Shown in pieces: positions 46,474 through 56,566 of a DNA stretch of 64,000 nt. Origin of the DNA: Paenibacillaceae bacterium (GTDB lineage Bacteria > Bacillota > Bacilli > Paenibacillales > Paenibacillaceae); contig REGQ01000033.1 in NCBI GenBank assembly GCA_004134985.1, positions 1 through 64,000 of the forward strand, written 5' to 3'. The notes below the pieces were generated by a model. The model did no database searches, was not told where the DNA came from, and saw nothing but the letters and a program-made list of their open reading frames with translations. Made by a program: the position numbers and the translations under genes. The number at the start of each line of letters is the position of its first letter. Position 1 is the stretch's first letter.

Positions 46474-48975
46474 ATGATGGACAAGCATAACCTCATATTA
46501 TTTCCCGAAGTGAAGCGGACGGGCTTCGTTCATACGGTAATGCGGAAGGGACTGGATTGGGCGGGAGCACGCCGAGTCGTGCAAATGGTAGCAGCCAAAA
46601 AATGGACGATCCTGATGATGACCATCGGGTTCCTCCTTGGACGAGCGACGATTCTGGAGACGTTGTCCCCTTTTGCAATTGCCTTCTTCGCCGTTGTTTA
46701 CTTTATGCGCAAGGATGCTTACCGTTTGGTGGGCATTGCTATCATTGCTGGCAGCAGTCTTGCCCTGACCCCTGCCCCTGCCTGGATCGCCCTGGAACTC
46801 GTCGTATTCTTCCTGTTGGTAAAAGGACTGGAGGCTTATGAACGCGCAGAGCTATCCTATGCTCCCCTTCTCGTGTTTGTCTCGACCTTGTTGGTCCGTT
46901 TGTTTGCAACGGTAGTCGGCGATGCGCTTAATTGGTATGAGCTGATGATTATTGGGGTGGAGGCCGGTCTTGGCTTCGTACTGACGCTCGTTTTTGTACA
47001 GGCTATTCCGGTACTTACATTGACGAAAAAAACCTCATCGCTGAAAAATGAAGAAATTATTTGTCTAATGATATTGCTGGCCTCAGTGATGACTGGCGCA
47101 GTTGGATGGGTAGTATATGGCTTGTCTACCGAACATATCATGTCACGTTATTTGTTAATGCTGTTCGCACTGGTTGGCGGAGCGCCGCTCGGCGCGTCCG
47201 TTGGCGTCATTACTGGGCTAATTCTCAGCCTGGCGGATTTGCAATCCATCGTGCAGATGAGCCTGCTCGCTTTCGCCGGGCTGTTGGCCGGGTTGTTGCG
47301 GGAGGGTGGGAAATTCGCCGTTGCCTTCGGTATGCTGCTTGGCACATCGATTTTGTCAATCTACATCGGATCGTCCACCGATGTCATGGCGTCAACCTGG
47401 GAATCCGTAGCGGCGGCGGCGCTGTTCCTGCTGACACCGAAGAGTGTCTTCCGGACAATAGCCAGGTTTGTACCCGGTACAGTAGAGTATACGAAATCGC
47501 AGCACGAATATGCCAAAAGAGTTCGTGATGTGACTGCCCAACGTGTCACCCAATTTTCTGAAGTATTCCGCCAGTTGTCCAGAAGCTTTGCCCATCTCGG
47601 TGTACCTGTACAGGAGCAGCAGAAGAAGAAAGATCAGGAAATCGAGCATTTTATGAATACGGTCGGAGAGCGGACATGTGCAAGCTGCCACCGCAGAGGG
47701 GCTTGCTGGGACGGGAAGTTTTACAAAACCTATCAAGTGATGACGGAGATGATGCATTCGATTGAGGATGGACGGCGCCCTCATGCCAAGTCGCTGCCGC
47801 GGGAGTGGACGGCCCATTGTGTCAAGCCGCAGCAGGTGCTTACCGTTATGCAGCAGCAATATGAGCTGTACAAGCATGATCTGCACTACAAGAAGCAAAT
47901 TCATGATTCGAGGCAGCTTGTTGCGGAACAGTTGTCTGGCGTCTCACAGGTGATGGAGGACCTGGCAAAAGAGATTAAACGGGAAGGACAGGAGCTTCAC
48001 CTGCAGGAAGAGCAAATTCACGAAGCGCTTCAAGGGCTGGGCTTATCCATTCAGAGCGTTGATATTATTAATCTGGAGGAGGGAAATGTTGAGATTGAAA
48101 TTTCACATACTTTTGGAAGGGGATTCGATGAATGCCGTAAAATAATTGCACCGCTGCTAAGTGACATTCTCGGCGAGCATATTGCGGTCAAGACCGAGCG
48201 TCATCCGGAGCAAAATAGCGGACCAGCATCCGTGTTGTTCGGTTCAGCCAAAGAATACGAAGTGGAAACCGGTATTGCAGGCGCGGCCAAAGGGGGAGAC
48301 TTGCTGTCCGGGGACAGCTTTAGCACAGTGGAGCTTGGCAATGGGAAATTCGCGGTAGCGATCAGCGATGGAATGGGCAATGGGGAGCGTGCCCGTATGG
48401 AAAGCAGCACAGCGCTCACGATACTGCAGCAATTGCTGCAATCAGGGATGGATGAGAAGCTAGCGATCAAATCAGTTAATTCCGTGCTGCTGTTGCGCTC
48501 GTCCGATGAGGTGTTTGCGACGGTAGATGTGGCGCTGATCGACATGTACACGGCCAAAACAACCTTTATGAAAATCGGATCGACCCCCAGTTTTATTAAG
48601 CGGGGGAACGAGGTTATCGTTATTACGGCCAATAATTTGCCTGTCGGCATTTTGCAGGAAATCGATGTTGATCTCATCCGCATTCAGCTGCTGCCTGGCG
48701 ATACCTTAATTATGATGACCGACGGCATCTTTGACGCTCCGGGACATGCTGTCAACAAGGAAATGTGGATGAAGCGGGTTATTCAGGAAATTGAACAAAG
48801 TGATCCGCAGGAAATTGCCGACCGTTTGCTTGAAAAGGTCATTCGGCAGCATGATGGACAGATTATTGATGATATGACGGTAGTCGTCGCGCGTGTGGAC
48901 AAGCACCAGCCGGAATGGGCGACTTTCCGCTGGCCTGGCGTATCCAAGCTGGAGCGGCCGCGCACAGTAAGCTAA
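46474..48975 (+). CDS. spoIIE: Stage II sporulation protein E (PP2C phosphatase)
   Basis: An 833-residue membrane phosphatase that dephosphorylates SpoIIAA, frees sigma-F in the forespore and localises to the polar septum. The N-terminal part (about 45-330) has some ten hydrophobic helices (ILMMTIGFLLGRATILETLS). A central helical region with CASCHRRGACWDGKFYKTYQ follows. The C-terminal PP2C domain from about 600 has GDLLSGDSFSTVELGNGKFA, AISDGMGNGERARMESSTAL and LIMMTDGIFDAPG with metal-binding Asp residues. Two adjacent ATG codons at 46474 and 46477 both fit GGTGGTG. B. subtilis has tRNA genes upstream here; they are absent. Confidence 0.96.
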   Translation: MMDKHNLILFPEVKRTGFVHTVMRKGLDWAGARRVVQMVAAKKWTILMMTIGFLLGRATILETLSPFAIAFFAVVYFMRKDAYRLVGIAIIAGSSLALTPAPAWIALELVVFFLLVKGLEAYERAELSYAPLLVFVSTLLVRLFATVVGDALNWYELMIIGVEAGLGFVLTLVFVQAIPVLTLTKKTSSLKNEEIICLMILLASVMTGAVGWVVYGLSTEHIMSRYLLMLFALVGGAPLGASVGVITGLILSLADLQSIVQMSLLAFAGLLAGLLREGGKFAVAFGMLLGTSILSIYIGSSTDVMASTWESVAAAALFLLTPKSVFRTIARFVPGTVEYTKSQHEYAKRVRDVTAQRVTQFSEVFRQLSRSFAHLGVPVQEQQKKKDQEIEHFMNTVGERTCASCHRRGACWDGKFYKTYQVMTEMMHSIEDGRRPHAKSLPREWTAHCVKPQQVLTVMQQQYELYKHDLHYKKQIHDSRQLVAEQLSGVSQVMEDLAKEIKREGQELHLQEEQIHEALQGLGLSIQSVDIINLEEGNVEIEISHTFGRGFDECRKIIAPLLSDILGEHIAVKTERHPEQNSGPASVLFGSAKEYEVETGIAGAAKGGDLLSGDSFSTVELGNGKFAVAISDGMGNGERARMESSTALTILQQLLQSGMDEKLAIKSVNSVLLLRSSDEVFATVDVALIDMYTAKTTFMKIGSTPSFIKRGNEVIVITANNLPVGILQEIDVDLIRIQLLPGDTLIMMTDGIFDAPGHAVNKEMWMKRVIQEIEQSDPQEIADRLLEKVIRQHDGQIIDDMTVVVARVDKHQPEWATFRWPGVSKLERPRTVS

Positions 48976-49024
48976 CAACAGGTGTTAAATAATCGAACGG
49001 CTAATATGAATGAGTACATGCCAT

Positions 49025-49066
49025 AAACCTCTGCATTCGCTTCGTCAGCGGATGCAGAGGTTTTTT
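49025..49066 (+). terminator. Terminator after spoIIE
   Basis: AAACCTCTGCATTCGC pairs with GCGGATGCAGAGG over a seven-base loop, followed by TTTTTT. Nothing else is seen up to 49253. Confidence 0.9.
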
Positions 49067-49253
49067 GGGGAAACCAACCCCGCGGCCAGCTAATGTTCCC
49101 TATCCTATCATTCAATCGCAGCCCAATGTGCAGCATTGAAGACGCGGGCGGCTTGACTTTATGCGGTTAAATGCACTTTCTTTTGGCAATCATGATAGAG
49201 AGAGAAGATATATATATAAGATTCTATTCTATGTGCCAGGAGGAGAATATGCG

Positions 49254-49979
49254 ATGAAACAAATTCTACTAATTACGGACGGATGCTCAAATGTTGGGGT
49301 AAGTCCAGTGGTGGCTGCCGCTCATGCGCAAGCGGAAGGGATTGTCGTGAATGTGATCGGAGTGCTCGATGACGGTGATATGGGTGAAGCGGGTGCGAGT
49401 GAAATTGCCGAGATTGCCACTGCAGGCGGCGGATTAAGCAGAATTGTCAACATGCGCGACCTTTCAGGCACGATGCAAATGATGACGCGCAAGACGGTGA
49501 TGCATACGATTCAGAATGTCGTGCAGAAGGAATTAAAGCAAGTGTTCGCCGGCGCCTCCATTGAGGCGCTCCCCCCTGACAAGCGCCGCGAAGTCGTGCG
49601 TGTCATCGATGAGCTTGGGGAAACGTCGCAGCTTAGGGTTGCCATTCTGATTGACGTCAGCGCAAGCATGAAGCCTAAGATGAAGGCCGTTGAGGATGCA
49701 ATTCAAGATCTGATGTTAAGCTTGCAGGCGCGCCAAGGAAAGAGCGAGATTTCTCTCTTCCACTTCCCCGGCACCAAGTTCGGTGATGATTGCACCAAAG
49801 ACCTCGGCTGGACACAGACGCTGACTGGGGTGTCGGCTTTATTCGCCAAGATGAAGATGCAGGGAACGACGCCAACCGGCCCGGCGATTATGCAAGTTAT
49901 TGATTTTTGCCGTCAGGACGATTATGGTAGAGGGAATAGAAACGAAACGGATGGGATGATAAGTGACAACGTCGTTTGA
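49254..49979 (+). CDS. yabS: VWA-domain protein YabS
   Basis: 241 residues with von Willebrand factor A features: ILLITDGCSNVGVSP near the N-terminus resembles a VWA half, and VAILIDVSASMKPKMKAVED near residue 128 carries the MIDAS DxSxS motif, with TTPTGPAIMQVIDFC supplying the Thr. No signal peptide. The role is unknown, but it is always beside spoIIE and the kinase gene. ATG 49254 follows CCAGGAGGAG. It overlaps yabT by 17 bases. Confidence 0.88.
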   Translation: MKQILLITDGCSNVGVSPVVAAAHAQAEGIVVNVIGVLDDGDMGEAGASEIAEIATAGGGLSRIVNMRDLSGTMQMMTRKTVMHTIQNVVQKELKQVFAGASIEALPPDKRREVVRVIDELGETSQLRVAILIDVSASMKPKMKAVEDAIQDLMLSLQARQGKSEISLFHFPGTKFGDDCTKDLGWTQTLTGVSALFAKMKMQGTTPTGPAIMQVIDFCRQDDYGRGNRNETDGMISDNVV

Positions 49980-50889
49980 TCCTGGCATTGCGCGGGGAAC
50001 GGTCATAACAGGGAAGTGGAAGCGCCGGCGCTACCTGGTGGAGCGGATGCTCGGCGAAGGCGCGAATGGAAAAGTGTACCTGGTCGAACGAGACCGTGTT
50101 CGATATGCGCTTAAGGTCAGTGCCGATGTCGTTGATCTGCAATCGGAAATAAATGTGCTGCAGTCGCTTGCTGACCAGCGTACGAGCGAGGAGAGGTCGT
50201 TCCTTGTTGATGTCGATGACTACTGTCACCCCGAGGGCCGTGATTATCCGTTCTATGTTATGCGCTATGTGCGGGGAATAAAGATGAGTGAATATTTGGC
50301 CAAGCATGGCACGGACTGGTTCCCTCTCATCGGGTTCCATCTGCTGGGCCGGTTGGCAAGCCTGCATGAGGCGGGTTGGGTGTTTGGCGATTTGAAACCG
50401 GAAAATGTGCTGGTCGGGGACTACGGGAAGGCGCAGCTGGTGGATTTCGGAGGCGTGACAGAGCTTGGCAAAAGCGTGCGGCAATTCACCGAAATCTATG
50501 ATCGCGGCTATTGGACGGCTGGTTCGCGAAGCGCGGATGCTCAATACGACATTTTCTCGTTCGCCGTGCTCATTATTCAACTGTTCGAGAGCAGAAGAAT
50601 TGCCCAACTGACAGCAACGCTGCTCCCGCAAAATCGCGTTGCAGAGGAATTAATGAAAATTGCCAGGCAGAGCGCCCCTTTGCAGCCGCTTCAGAGCTGG
50701 CTCCGCAAGGCGTTGGGAGGCGGTTTCGTCAATGCGAGGGATGCTGCTGCATCGTGGCAGAAAACGCTGCGGCCTGTCGCTGCTCGAAGACGGCATCCGC
50801 CCTCGCCGCGCTGGATGAAGCGGATGTTTGTAATTTCGGCAATGATGCTTGCCACGACGGTCATCTGGTTCATCTGGACGAACCAGTAA
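49963..50889 (+). CDS. yabT: Serine/threonine protein kinase YabT
   Basis: A 308-residue Hanks-type kinase; B. subtilis YabT acts early in sporulation and phosphorylates RecA and other DNA-linked proteins. Gly-rich loop MLGEGANGKVYLVERD near residue 28, the Lys of RYALKVSADVV near 46, catalytic loop VFGDLKPENVLVGD near 143 (FGD in place of HRD), and metal-binding VDFGG (DFG). One C-terminal transmembrane helix (VISAMMLATTVIWFIWTN) ends the protein and leaves almost nothing outside, so it lacks PASTA sensor domains. GTG start inside the yabS end. Confidence 0.9.
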   Translation: MTTSFDPGIARGTVITGKWKRRRYLVERMLGEGANGKVYLVERDRVRYALKVSADVVDLQSEINVLQSLADQRTSEERSFLVDVDDYCHPEGRDYPFYVMRYVRGIKMSEYLAKHGTDWFPLIGFHLLGRLASLHEAGWVFGDLKPENVLVGDYGKAQLVDFGGVTELGKSVRQFTEIYDRGYWTAGSRSADAQYDIFSFAVLIIQLFESRRIAQLTATLLPQNRVAEELMKIARQSAPLQPLQSWLRKALGGGFVNARDAAASWQKTLRPVAARRRHPPSPRWMKRMFVISAMMLATTVIWFIWTNQ

Positions 50890-50922
50890 CGAATGACGAC
50901 AATCAAGAGAGGTGCTGCGGTT

Positions 50923-52359
50923 TTGGATGAGCTTGTAAAGCGTGTTGCCCATATGGGCAGCCTTGAGCGTCTATGGAGACGCGGCGATACGATAGTAATA
51001 GCTTTATCCGGAGGGCCGGATTCCATAGCGCTGCTCCATATATTGCAGACCATAGCAGAGCAGGAGCAGGTATCGCTTGTGGCAGCGCATGCCAACCATG
51101 GTTTTCGGGAGGAATCTGCTCTGGAAGCGGTCGCCGCTGAAGGATTTTGCAGACAGTTACATATTCCGTTTGAATATTGTGAGCTTGATGTGCCAACCTA
51201 TTTGAGGGAAAACCCCCAGAATAGCCAGCTTGCGGCAAGAGAGCTGCGGTATGCGTTTCTGCATCGGGTAGCCAGGCAGAGCGGTGCAAGCCGCATTGCG
51301 CTTGGACATCACCGGGATGATCAGGCGGAGACGGTGCTGATGCGGCTGCTGCGCGGAACAGGTTTGTCTGGCCTCTCAGGCATCCCGATCCGGCGTGTGG
51401 AAAAAAATGTGGAACTGATCCGTCCGCTGCTGCGTATTACCAAAGCGGAGCTTTTGGAATATTGCTCCCGTCACACGCTGCCTTATAGCGAGGATGCCAG
51501 CAACTTGCAGCGCTATTATTTACGAAACACGGTCCGTCTGGACGTGCTGCCCTACTTGGAGCAATTCAATCCCAATTTATCCCATTCTTTGGCGAGGCTG
51601 GCGGATATTGCCGGGACGGAGGATGATCTGCTGGACAAGCAAACCGCCGAGCTCTTCGAGCGGCATGTGCTGCGAACCGAAGCGGGGCTTTCCATGGAGC
51701 GAAAAGCGCTGCTGGACCTGCATATTGCTTTACAAAGGAGATTGATTAAACTAATATTAAATTATCTTGTTTTTGATAAGGCAGCGGTCTCATTCGATAC
51801 TGTCGAACTGGTGAGGGAGGCTGCCGTGGATACGGCGAAGACGACATTGCAGGTCGATCTTGGGTCAGAAATTCAGTTTAATCGTGAATACAATACGTTA
51901 AAGTGGGGGCATCGGCTGCAAGCATCCGGCAATGAAGACTACCTCTATTCAATCGGCGCCGATACGGGCCGGCTTGTAGTGCGGGAAGCGGAAGCCGAGT
52001 TTGTAATCGACAGGATAGAGGCGGCAGAGGCGTCTGCCAAGCCTGACAACCGTTATGAAGCCTGGTTTGATATGCAGCAGTTGTGTTATCCTCTTATTAT
52101 CAGAAACCGTCGTCCTGGCGACCGAATGGCGCTGTTAGGATTAAACGGAACCAAAAAAGTGCAAGATATGTTCGTCGACGAAAAAGTCCCTTCATCTCTG
52201 CGCGGCCGATGGCCGATTGTATCTGATGCGCAAGAAAGGCTCTTGTGGATTCCCGGCTTGCGAAGATCCGCTCATGCGGTCCCGGGTGCGAACGCTGCGG
52301 CAATGCTGCGCATAAGAATGAAACAGGCGAAGGAGACGGGGAGCTTAACAAGCGAATAG
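50923..52359 (+). CDS. tilS: tRNA(Ile) lysidine synthetase
   Basis: A 478-residue ATP-dependent enzyme that converts C34 of tRNA-Ile2 to lysidine so that it reads AUA. The PP-loop SGGPDSIALLH is near residue 28. Conserved stretches are AHANHGFREESALEAV, ALGHHRDDQAETVLMRLLRG and RPLLRITKAELLEYC. The C-terminal domain has RNRRPGDRMALLGLNGTKKV. TTG 50923 is preferred because AGAGAGGTG lies eight bases upstream; ATG 50893 in the same frame has no ribosome site. Normal length. Confidence 0.94.
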   Translation: MDELVKRVAHMGSLERLWRRGDTIVIALSGGPDSIALLHILQTIAEQEQVSLVAAHANHGFREESALEAVAAEGFCRQLHIPFEYCELDVPTYLRENPQNSQLAARELRYAFLHRVARQSGASRIALGHHRDDQAETVLMRLLRGTGLSGLSGIPIRRVEKNVELIRPLLRITKAELLEYCSRHTLPYSEDASNLQRYYLRNTVRLDVLPYLEQFNPNLSHSLARLADIAGTEDDLLDKQTAELFERHVLRTEAGLSMERKALLDLHIALQRRLIKLILNYLVFDKAAVSFDTVELVREAAVDTAKTTLQVDLGSEIQFNREYNTLKWGHRLQASGNEDYLYSIGADTGRLVVREAEAEFVIDRIEAAEASAKPDNRYEAWFDMQQLCYPLIIRNRRPGDRMALLGLNGTKKVQDMFVDEKVPSSLRGRWPIVSDAQERLLWIPGLRRSAHAVPGANAAAMLRIRMKQAKETGSLTSE

Positions 52360-52544
52360 GGCGGTACAATCCCTCGTCAGCTTGAAGTACAAGAGTTTAT
52401 AAGTTTATCGTATAAACAAGCTGTATTTTCTCACGCGATAATGAACGTTCAATCGTCCAATGGGGACGATTCGGTTACGCTTGGTGAATGGAAGCACTTA
52501 TACAATCATAATAATAAGTTATAATTATTTGGGAGGTCCCTGTA

Positions 52545-53084
52545 TTGCTGAATGATATTCAAGAGGTGCTGTACGATGCAGATCAAATCCAGCAGAAAAT
52601 AAAAGAATTGGCCGAGGGAGTCAGCCGCGACTTTGAGGGGCGGAATCCGCTCGTTATTTGTGTCTTAAAGGGCGCGTTTATATTTATGGCCGATTTGGTT
52701 AAGAACATAAGTATTCCTCTTGAGCTTGATTTTATGGCAGTATCGAGCTATGGCCAGTCGACCAGGTCGTCAGGTGTCGTTAGAATTATTAAAGACCTTG
52801 ATTTGCCTGTCGAGGGCAGAGAAGTTGTTATTGTAGAGGACATTATTGACAGTGGACTTACGCTCAGCTATTTGATAGATGTACTGGAGCGGAGAAATGC
52901 CAAACAGGTGTCCGTCGTTGCGCTGTTCGACAAGCCGGCGCGCCGTACAGTTGAATTGGAAGCCGACTACACCGGATTTGTGCTGCCGGATGAGTTTGTC
53001 GTTGGATACGGCTTGGATTATGCGGAGAAATACCGCAATCTTCCATTTGTTGGGGTGCTGAAGCCTGAAATTTATACGAAATAG
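52545..53084 (+). CDS. hpt: Hypoxanthine phosphoribosyltransferase
   Basis: A 179-residue purine-salvage enzyme that makes IMP or GMP from hypoxanthine or guanine and PRPP. VCVLKGAFIFMADLVKNISI near residue 38, SYGQSTRSSGVVRIIKDLD, and the PRPP loop VVIVEDIIDSGLTLSYL near 92 are diagnostic. TTG start with GGGAGGT about nine bases upstream. It lies between tilS and ftsH as in B. subtilis. Confidence 0.95.
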   Translation: MLNDIQEVLYDADQIQQKIKELAEGVSRDFEGRNPLVICVLKGAFIFMADLVKNISIPLELDFMAVSSYGQSTRSSGVVRIIKDLDLPVEGREVVIVEDIIDSGLTLSYLIDVLERRNAKQVSVVALFDKPARRTVELEADYTGFVLPDEFVVGYGLDYAEKYRNLPFVGVLKPEIYTK

Positions 53085-53137
53085 TGACGGCTGTGCGAGA
53101 GGTATTGTCCATGCATGTGAATCCCCCTGGTGTTCTA

Positions 53138-53167
53138 TTGTGGTGGAAAGACATGCTATGGTAAAAT
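53138..53167 (+). promoter_or_regulatory. Candidate sigma-A promoter of ftsH
   Basis: TTGTGG (53138-53143), 18 bases, TAAAAT (53162-53167) with an extended TGG directly before the -10. Confidence 0.5.
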
Positions 53168-53196
53168 ATTTAAAGCGCCTTGAGAGGAGGTAGGGG

Positions 53197-55224
53197 ATGA
53201 ACCGGATCATCCGTAATACTGGATTTTATTTGCTCATCTTTTTGGTGACCGTCGGGATCGTGCAAGTGATAAGCAGGTCCAACGATACCACCGTTGAGTT
53301 GCGATATGATCAACTTATGCAACAGGTGTCAGACAATAACATTGAAAAGTTGACATTGCAGCAAGAAGGCTACACATACTATGTCACCGGCACATTCAGA
53401 ACCAAGCCTGATGGAATGGATTCGAACGATTTCTTCTCACGAGTCAATGTGGAGGAATATACGGTCAAAGTCATTACGGATGCTTCGCTGCAAAACAATT
53501 TCGATCTGGGTTTTAATCCGACGAAAAGCCCGAGTTTCTGGCTTACATTCTTTACCTCGATCATCCCGTTTGTGATTATTTTTATTTTGTTCTTCTTCCT
53601 GATCAATCAAGCACAAGGCGGCGGCGGCAAAGTCATGAACTTCGGCAAAAGCCGCGCAAGGTTGTACAATGAAGAGAAGAAGCGCGTTACCTTTGAGGAT
53701 GTCGCGGGGGCAGATGAAGAGAAACAGGAACTTGTAGAGGTCGTTGAGTTTTTGAAGGACCCGCGCAAATTTGCAGCAGTTGGAGCACGCATACCGAAAG
53801 GCGTGCTGCTTGTAGGACCTCCGGGTACCGGTAAAACCTTGTTGGCACGTGCTGTTGCCGGCGAGGCTGGAGTACCATTCTTCAGTATATCCGGTTCGGA
53901 TTTTGTTGAGATGTTCGTTGGGGTCGGGGCGTCAAGGGTCAGAGACTTGTTTGAAAACGCCAAGAAGAACGCTCCCTGCATTATCTTTATCGATGAGATC
54001 GATGCGGTCGGACGTCAGCGTGGAGCCGGCCTTGGCGGCGGCCACGATGAGCGTGAGCAGACGCTTAACCAATTGCTCGTTGAGATGGATGGATTCGGTG
54101 CCAATGAAGGCATCATTATCGTCGCCGCAACGAACCGTCCTGATATTTTGGACCCTGCGCTTTTGCGTCCGGGACGTTTTGACCGTCAGATTACAGTTGA
54201 CCGCCCTGACGTTAAAGGCCGTGAAGCGGTGCTCGGCGTACATGCGCGCAACAAGCCGCTGGCCAAAGATGTTCGGATGGATGTCATTGCCAAGCGGACA
54301 ACCGGCTTTACAGGCGCCGATTTGGAAAACTTGTTGAACGAAGCGGCCTTGCTTGCTGCGCGTCGCAACAAGAAGGAAATCGGAATGAACGATGTTGATG
54401 AAGCCATCGACCGCGTTATCGTCGGTACTGAGAAGAAGAGCCGGGTCATCAGCGATCGCGAGAAGCGAATTGTTGCTTATCACGAGGCAGGACATACGAT
54501 TATCGGGTTTTTCCTGGAACATGCCGATATGGTCCACAAGGTAACGATTATCCCGCGCGGACGCGCAGGCGGATACGTCATCATGCTTCCGAAGGAAGAC
54601 CGCATGCTCGTTACCAAGCAGGAATTGCTTGATAAAGTGACTGGTTTGCTGGGCGGACGTGTAGCCGAAGAACTGTTTATCGGTGAAATTGGCACAGGCG
54701 CTTACAGTGACTTCAAGCAAGCGACAAGCATTGTGCGCAGCATGGTGATGGAGTACGGGATGAGCGATAAGCTTGGACCGATGCAATTCGGCAGCACACA
54801 GCAAGGATCGGTTTTCCTTGGCAGAGACATTGGACATGAACAGAACTACTCGGATGCCATTGCTTACGAGATCGATCAGGAGATGCAGAGCATGGTGATG
54901 GATTGTTACACCCGTGCGAAAGATCTGCTGAAAGAGAAAAGCAAGGAAGTGCATTTGATTGCGCAAACGCTGCTTGAGAGAGAAACGCTGGAGATGGACC
55001 AGATCAAGAGTCTGATCGAAACCGGCATTATTCCAGAGAGCGTGGTCGTGAGCGAAGGTACGGCTGGTGAGGAGCCCAAAGCTGAGCCGGTGATTGATAC
55101 AATTGGCGATGTTAAAGTTCGTATCCAGAAGCGTGAACCGGGTAAAGAGCCTTTGCAAGGTGAAGGCATTCAGGAAAAACGACCGGTTGACAACAATGAT
55201 GATGAAGGCAATAACAAAGCATAA
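53197..55224 (+). CDS. ftsH: ATP-dependent zinc metalloprotease FtsH
   Basis: A 675-residue membrane-anchored AAA+ protease for quality control of membrane and regulatory proteins. Two transmembrane helices (about 7-25 and 112-131) flank a small extracellular domain. The AAA domain has Walker [14 protein letters not shown] near 207, [17 protein letters not shown] (Walker B) and the second region of homology [20 protein letters not shown]. The protease domain has the zinc motif HEAGH near 429. The C-terminal 60 residues are acidic and basic low-complexity sequence. ATG with GAGAGGAGG upstream. Confidence 0.97.
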   Translation: MNRIIRNTGFYLLIFLVTVGIVQVISRSNDTTVELRYDQLMQQVSDNNIEKLTLQQEGYTYYVTGTFRTKPDGMDSNDFFSRVNVEEYTVKVITDASLQNNFDLGFNPTKSPSFWLTFFTSIIPFVIIFILFFFLINQAQGGGGKVMNFGKSRARLYNEEKKRVTFEDVAGADEEKQELVEVVEFLKDPRKFAAVGARIPKGVLLVGPPGTGKTLLARAVAGEAGVPFFSISGSDFVEMFVGVGASRVRDLFENAKKNAPCIIFIDEIDAVGRQRGAGLGGGHDEREQTLNQLLVEMDGFGANEGIIIVAATNRPDILDPALLRPGRFDRQITVDRPDVKGREAVLGVHARNKPLAKDVRMDVIAKRTTGFTGADLENLLNEAALLAARRNKKEIGMNDVDEAIDRVIVGTEKKSRVISDREKRIVAYHEAGHTIIGFFLEHADMVHKVTIIPRGRAGGYVIMLPKEDRMLVTKQELLDKVTGLLGGRVAEELFIGEIGTGAYSDFKQATSIVRSMVMEYGMSDKLGPMQFGSTQQGSVFLGRDIGHEQNYSDAIAYEIDQEMQSMVMDCYTRAKDLLKEKSKEVHLIAQTLLERETLEMDQIKSLIETGIIPESVVVSEGTAGEEPKAEPVIDTIGDVKVRIQKREPGKEPLQGEGIQEKRPVDNNDDEGNNKA

Positions 55225-55244
55225 TATGATTGAAGCATTCACAG

Positions 55245-55275
55245 ACGCCGCCCGTAACTATGGGCGGCGTTTTCT
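55245..55275 (+). terminator. Terminator after ftsH
   Basis: ACGCCGCCC and GGGCGGCGT arms over an eight-base loop, then TTTTCT. Confidence 0.85.
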
Positions 55276-55387
55276 CTTATCGCGGCAGATGGACGGAATT
55301 ACCCGCTGATCGGGCTTGCAGACGGTTCAATGCGTTCTTAACTCGCTGAAGCGGGTCAGAGCGCGGTTTAAATGGGAAGGGCTTTTA

Positions 55388-55428
55388 TTGACAGTAAACG
55401 TATCGTTGTGTAAATTAGTTGTTAACTA
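55388..55428 (+). promoter_or_regulatory. Sigma-A promoter of nadABC with an inverted repeat at the start point
   Basis: TTGACA (55388-55393), 17 bases, TAAATT (55411-55416). The inverted repeat TAGTT-GTT-AACTA (55416-55428) straddles the expected start point, an ideal site for a repressor; which regulator binds is unknown. The remaining leader (55429-55546) shows no recognised riboswitch. Confidence 0.6.
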
Positions 55429-55546
55429 TAATGATTTGTCCGGCTTTGGCCACACTAAGGGGGGAGAGCAGGCGGCTATTTCAAGCCCGTGCCTCTCAAA
55501 GTTCAGCAGTAAGCCTGCCGATCGACATATAAGGAGAGGATCACCT

Positions 55547-56485
55547 GTGGAAGCATTGGCATTGGAGCGCAAAGAGCAGCAAAATCGTGAGCTGCGGGAG
55601 CGATTGATGCAGCTCAAGAAGGAACGAAATGCCATTATTTTAGCTCATTATTATCAAAGAGATGAAATACAGGAAGTTGCTGATTTTCGTGGAGATTCGT
55701 TCTTGCTAGCCCAAAAAGCAGCATCAACGGATGCGGAAACGATTGTTTTTTGCGGTGTTCATTTTATGGGAGAAAGTGCGAAAATATTGGCTCCGAACAA
55801 AACGGTTATTATTCCGGATGAGCGCGCAGGTTGCCCGATGGCAGATATGGTTAATGTGGATGGTCTACGCAAGCTGAAAGCGCAGCATCCGAATGCCAAA
55901 GTCGTCACTTATATTAATTCCTCTGCAGAGATTAAAGCGGAAACGGATATTTGCTGTACATCGGCTAATGCAGTCAAGGTGGTCAACTCTGTTGATTCCG
56001 ACGAAATCATCTGGGTACCGGATAAAAATCTGGGACACTACGTCCAGCAGAAGACGGACAAGAAGATGATAATATGGGAAGGCTACTGCAATACCCATGA
56101 CATGCTTACGGTTAAAGACGTGGAAGAAATGAAGGCGAAATATCCGAATGCGGAATTTGTTGTTCACCCGGAGTGCCGCCCTGAAGTTGTGGAACTTGGC
56201 GATTTTGTCGGCAGTACAACGGCCATCATCAAATACTGCAAAGAATCGCCGAACAAAGAATTTATCGTTGGAACAGAAGACGGTACAGGATATCAGCTTC
56301 GTATGGACAGTCCGGACAAAACCTTTCATTTCGCAACCAAATACTTGGTATGTCCGAACATGAAAGTCAACAACTTGAAAAAACTTGTTAAATGTCTGGA
56401 AACAATGCAGCCGCAAATTTATGTACCGCCGCATGTTGCTGATCAGGCCCGTTTGTCGTTGGAGCGGATGCTGGAAGTGAAATAA
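55547..56485 (+). CDS. nadA: Quinolinate synthase NadA
   Basis: A 312-residue [4Fe-4S] enzyme that condenses iminoaspartate with dihydroxyacetone phosphate to quinolinate in de novo NAD synthesis. NAIILAHYYQRDEIQEVADF, IVFCGVHFMGESAKIL, DERAGCPMADMV, TDICCTSANAVKVV and VHPECRPEVVELGDFVGST carry the conserved His and Cys residues. GTG 55547 has AAGGAGAGG at the right distance; the upstream open frame lacks a ribosome site. First gene of nadABC, inserted between ftsH and coaX. Confidence 0.94.
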   Translation: MEALALERKEQQNRELRERLMQLKKERNAIILAHYYQRDEIQEVADFRGDSFLLAQKAASTDAETIVFCGVHFMGESAKILAPNKTVIIPDERAGCPMADMVNVDGLRKLKAQHPNAKVVTYINSSAEIKAETDICCTSANAVKVVNSVDSDEIIWVPDKNLGHYVQQKTDKKMIIWEGYCNTHDMLTVKDVEEMKAKYPNAEFVVHPECRPEVVELGDFVGSTTAIIKYCKESPNKEFIVGTEDGTGYQLRMDSPDKTFHFATKYLVCPNMKVNNLKKLVKCLETMQPQIYVPPHVADQARLSLERMLEVK

Positions 56486-56566
56486 GCTCGCTCTTGATTA
56501 ATACTGTAATGGGCTGCTCGACGTCGAACATGCGGGCCGCCGCATAATTTGGGGGAAACAATTGTC

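Noticed and set aside
46000-46488. 162-codon minus-strand frame, including a 66-residue part with a good ribosome site at 46200
   Set aside because: It overlaps the ABC operon terminator, the ATPase end and the spoIIE promoter; no recognisable protein features.
53932-55242. 436-codon minus-strand frame opposite ftsH
   Set aside because: Long antisense frame produced by codon bias of ftsH; no start signals or protein motifs.
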